A DNA stretch of 64,000 nucleotides from Anaerosomatales bacterium (GTDB lineage Bacteria > Actinomycetota > Coriobacteriia > Anaerosomatales > SLCP01): NCBI GenBank assembly GCA_029210645.1, contig JARGFT010000003.1, positions 109,045 to 173,044 of the forward strand, given 5' to 3'. The notes under the pieces were generated by a model, which was given only the letters and a program-made list of their open reading frames with translations, made no database searches and was not told the origin of the DNA. The translations under genes and the position numbers were made by a program. Positions 58,976 to 64,000 of the stretch are shown here, in pieces. The first letter of the stretch is position 1. Each line of letters begins with the position of its first letter.

Positions 58976-61105
58976 ATGATATCGAGACGCGACTTCGTCA
59001 AATGGAGCGCGGCCGCAGGCGCCTGGATCTACGTGAACCCGCTCACCGGGTCGTCCAAGCTGCTTGAGGCCGCGTTCGGTGCTCCCATCGCGGGAGGCTC
59101 CCTCATTCCGGATGCAATTCCCAAGTACGCGACGCCCCTGCTCATCCCTCCGGTCATGCCGACGGCAGGTACGATTAAGATGAAGGGGGGCCAGAACGCC
59201 GACTACTACGAGATCTCGATGAAGCAGTTGCAGCAGCAGGTTCTGCCCGCAGGCTTCCCGGCGACAACGCTCTGGGGCTACGGCGCCGTGGCAACCGACA
59301 GCAAGCGTGGTTTGCTGCTGCACAATGCGCCGTCACTCACGATCGAGGCGGAGTGGCAACGTCCCGTTCGCGTGAAGTGGATCAATGATCTGGTGGACGC
59401 GACCACGGGAGAGTTCCTGCCGCACCTGCTCCCGGTCGACCAGACTCTCCACTGGGCGAACCCGCCCGGCGGCATGTCCGGGCGCGATACCCGGCCCGAT
59501 TTCACCGGGATGCCCACACCCGGCCCGTATGGGGGCCCGGTGCCGATCTGCACACACGTGCACGGCGCCGTCGGCGTTGCCGATGACAGCGACGGGTACG
59601 CAGAGGCGTGGTATCTGCCGAGCGCGGGCAACATCCCGGCCGGTTACGCCACCGAAGGTACCTGGTACGACTTCTTCGCCGCCAAGGCCGCGGCGTCTTA
59701 CGGCATCGGCTGGGGGCCGGGGTACGCGACGTTCGAGTACCCGAACCTCAACAGGGCTTCGACCATCTGGTATCACGACCACACGCTGGGTATGACCCGC
59801 GTGAACGTGTACGCGGGACCTGCGGGATTCTACATCATCCGCGGCGGCCCAGACGGCGATGCCGCTGTGCTGGACTCGCAGACCGGCCTTCCGGCGGTTC
59901 TGCCGGGCCCGGCTCCGAAGGCCAACGACAAGTTCCCGCCGAACAAGACCTACTACGAGATCCCCATTGCCATACAGGACCGTGCGTTCAACACCGATGG
60001 TTCGCTCTTCTACCCGGACACGCGTGAGTTCTTCGACGACCTCGTCGGCCCGCATATACCGGACGGCGATTTCTCTCCGATCTGGAATCCCGAGTTCTTC
60101 GGCAACTCCATCATCGCGAACGGCAATACGTGGCCGTTCCAGACCGTGGAGCAGCGTCGCTACCGGTTCCGCTTCCTCAACGGATGCCAGTCGCGCTTCC
60201 TGATTCTCGACTTCAGCCAGATCCCGGGTGTCGAAGTCTGGCAGATCGGTAACGAGGGCGGCTTCCTCGCTGCACCCGTCAACCTCACGGCGGTCGCAGG
60301 GAACCAGCTGCTCATGGCCCTCGCCGAGCGTGCCGACGTTATCGTGGACTTCACCAACGTGCCTGTCGGCAACTACGAACTCGGCAACGTCGGTCCCGAC
60401 GAACCGTTCGGTGGCGGAGTCCCCGGAGTGGACTTCGACCCGTCGGACCCGGGCTCGACCGGCAAGGTCATGCAGTTCCGCGTCGTGCCGGCTGTGGCGC
60501 CCGATACGACGACACCGCCCCAGTTCCTCGTCCTACCGCCGATCACCCCGCTACCCCCCGAGACCGTCACACGGCCGCTCGCACTCATCGAGATGATGGG
60601 GATGGGCGTGGACGCCAACGGCGACCCGGTCGAGGGTCCGGTGGAGGCGTTGCTCGGCACGGTTGGTCCTGACAGCATCGACGGTACCATCCCCGCCGGG
60701 GTGTGGACCGAGCGTAAGTGGATGGAGCCGGTGACCGAGACTCCGGCGGTGGGCGCCACCGAGGTGTGGGAGTTCTACAACACCACCGGCGACGCGCACC
60801 CGATGCACATCCACGAGATCGTCTTCGAGGTCGTTAATCGCGAGGGGCTGCTTCTCGATGCCGCAGACGAGGTCGTCGAACCGGTTCAACTCGACGGCGT
60901 CGTGACGCCGCCAGAGCCGTGGGAGACGGGCTTCAAGGACACGGTCACCGCCTATCCCGGTCAGGTCACCCGTGTTCGCGCCACGTTCGGCACACCGGGG
61001 CAGTTCGTGTGGCACTGTCACATCGTCGAGCACGAGGACAACGAGATGATGCGGCCGTTCCGCATCGGTCCGATGCAACCCGGACAGCCCATGCCCGGCA
61101 TGTAG
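58976..61105 (+). CDS. Tat-exported multicopper oxidase (CotA/laccase-like)
   Basis: 709 residues from ATG 58976, with GGAGG upstream. The N-terminus SRRDFVKWSAAAG is a twin-arginine signal. Three cupredoxin-like domains follow; all four copper-binding blocks are seen: THVHGA, WYHDHTLG, HPMHIHE and HCHIVEHEDNEMM, the last giving type-1 and trinuclear ligands including the axial Met. This resembles spore-coat CotA and bilirubin oxidases. It likely oxidises phenols or metal ions outside the cell with O2. That would fit an organism meeting oxygen. Confidence 0.96.
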   Translation: MISRRDFVKWSAAAGAWIYVNPLTGSSKLLEAAFGAPIAGGSLIPDAIPKYATPLLIPPVMPTAGTIKMKGGQNADYYEISMKQLQQQVLPAGFPATTLWGYGAVATDSKRGLLLHNAPSLTIEAEWQRPVRVKWINDLVDATTGEFLPHLLPVDQTLHWANPPGGMSGRDTRPDFTGMPTPGPYGGPVPICTHVHGAVGVADDSDGYAEAWYLPSAGNIPAGYATEGTWYDFFAAKAAASYGIGWGPGYATFEYPNLNRASTIWYHDHTLGMTRVNVYAGPAGFYIIRGGPDGDAAVLDSQTGLPAVLPGPAPKANDKFPPNKTYYEIPIAIQDRAFNTDGSLFYPDTREFFDDLVGPHIPDGDFSPIWNPEFFGNSIIANGNTWPFQTVEQRRYRFRFLNGCQSRFLILDFSQIPGVEVWQIGNEGGFLAAPVNLTAVAGNQLLMALAERADVIVDFTNVPVGNYELGNVGPDEPFGGGVPGVDFDPSDPGSTGKVMQFRVVPAVAPDTTTPPQFLVLPPITPLPPETVTRPLALIEMMGMGVDANGDPVEGPVEALLGTVGPDSIDGTIPAGVWTERKWMEPVTETPAVGATEVWEFYNTTGDAHPMHIHEIVFEVVNREGLLLDAADEVVEPVQLDGVVTPPEPWETGFKDTVTAYPGQVTRVRATFGTPGQFVWHCHIVEHEDNEMMRPFRIGPMQPGQPMPGM

Positions 61106-61142
61106 CGGGCGAACGATCGTCGTGAGGCGATCCGATTCGAGA

Positions 61143-61167
61143 GCGGGCCGCCCCCCGGGCGGCCCGC
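61143..61167 (+). terminator. Hairpin terminator
   Basis: A perfect 10-bp stem (61143-61152 with 61158-61167) and loop CCCCG, 37 nt after the multicopper oxidase stop. Confidence 0.65.
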
Positions 61168-61281
61168 GCTGTCGTGCGCTCCCTTCACCTGTGTCCGGCG
61201 ATTGCTTCATACCGGCGGACTCGGGAATGCTCTGTATCGACGGCCCATCCAAAGAAGAATGAGATCCAGGGAGTGAGCGGC

Positions 61282-63678
<2,397 letters not shown>

Positions 63679-63715
63679 GGGGAGCGGGGGCGGACCCGGC
63701 GACGCACCTCCGGCG

Positions 63716-64000
63716 TCACTTGCGGATTTCCGTGAGACGCCCCTCAAAGCGCCGGCCGCCCCCGGCTGCGAACTCCTCGTACGGAGGGATCTCGTAGACC
63801 CGCAGGCGGTTGTCGAGGAAGTCGCTGAAGACGAGCAGCTTGCCGTCGTCGGAGACGTCGAGCGCTGTGGGCTGGTTGCCCGCCACAACAGCGTCGAGCC
63901 CTTCGCCGCTCCCGGTATCGAAGACGAGTATCGAGCCCCACTCGGGACCCGGGATGTAGTAGGACTTGGGATTGTTCGCGCCCCGGCAGCTCACAAAGAG
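63716..64000 (-). CDS. Beta-propeller (YVTN/lactonase-like) protein, 5' partial
   Basis: The frame is open to the window edge, so only the last ~94 residues are seen. VSCRGANNPKSYYIPGPEWGSILVFDTGSGEGLDAVVAGNQPTALDVSDDGKLLVFSDFLDNRLRVYEI shows the blade pattern of YVTN/YncE-type propellers. 6-phosphogluconolactonases of the YbhE type are also seven-bladed propellers, but the visible part does not decide between them. It is convergent with the Zwf-Gnd gene. Confidence 0.65.
   Translation of the reverse strand, partial: LFVSCRGANNPKSYYIPGPEWGSILVFDTGSGEGLDAVVAGNQPTALDVSDDGKLLVFSDFLDNRLRVYEIPPYEEFAAGGGRRFEGRLTEIRK

Overview
The window is GC-rich, densely coded bacterial chromosome. Gene content points to Actinomycetota, probably a Coriobacteriia-like lineage: a UPF0182 membrane protein, an FHA/PP2C/SEDS-PBP/PASTA-kinase cluster, paired HEAT and HD-GYP proteins, a T-box leader, and many GTG starts with 4-nt ATGA/GTGA overlaps. 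The lineage is an inference from gene content. I see no prophage, insertion sequence, CRISPR array or rRNA; two tRNA genes are present (Arg-CCT and Leu-CAG).

Layout. 1-3.7 kb: the end of an ABC-2 permease, a molybdopterin lipoprotein divergent from a flavin reductase, a small membrane protein and an FKBP/SlyD-type isomerase. 4-9.5 kb: a small winged-helix-like gene, then a tight run of CorC-type CBS membrane protein, two PspC proteins flanking a LiaF/toastrack-like protein, an amidohydrolase and a methyltransferase. 9.5-16.6 kb: maf (minus strand), then a HEAT protein overlapping an HD-GYP protein, and UPF0182. 16.6-21.4 kb: a structured leader plus a 3D/RlpA-like protein, a holin-X-like protein, a free-standing cyanophycin-synthetase N-terminal-like domain, then a T-box leader controlling an aminotransferase-ddl pair. 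21.4-30.5 kb: YtxH, PRC-barrel, GNAT-like, YbaK, polysaccharide deacetylase, 5-FCL, HAD, GNAT, an NMT1-type ABC importer and a phosphoribosyltransferase. 30.6-34 kb: an LPxTG surface protein with a duplicated domain, tRNA-Arg, a broken DUF3048 (yerB-like) gene and UPF0178.

34-42.7 kb is a six-gene minus-strand operon for signal-controlled cell-wall synthesis: a polytopic Ser/Thr kinase, FhaA, FHA membrane protein, PP2C phosphatase, an FtsW/RodA-PBP fusion and a four-PASTA kinase. 42.8-46.5 kb is an ABC-2 exporter operon led by a GbsR/MarR-like regulator with a near-consensus promoter overlapping an inverted repeat. 46.5-57.4 kb holds small unknown proteins, tRNA-Leu, a SemiSWEET, a DEAD-box helicase, a MutY-like glycosylase lacking the Fe-S cysteines, larB/larC, pheA, a PHP protein, an ApgM-like phosphatase with a CxxC partner, and mscL with a zinc ribbon. 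57.5-64 kb holds serS, a Tat-type multicopper oxidase, one reading frame fusing glucose-6-phosphate dehydrogenase to 6-phosphogluconate dehydrogenase, and a truncated beta-propeller gene at the edge.

The most notable points are the Zwf-Gnd fusion, the SEDS-PBP fusion inside the kinase operon, the T-box on the aminotransferase-ddl operon, the free-standing cyanophycin-synthetase-like domain, the module shared by the HEAT and HD-GYP proteins, and the doubly damaged DUF3048 gene.
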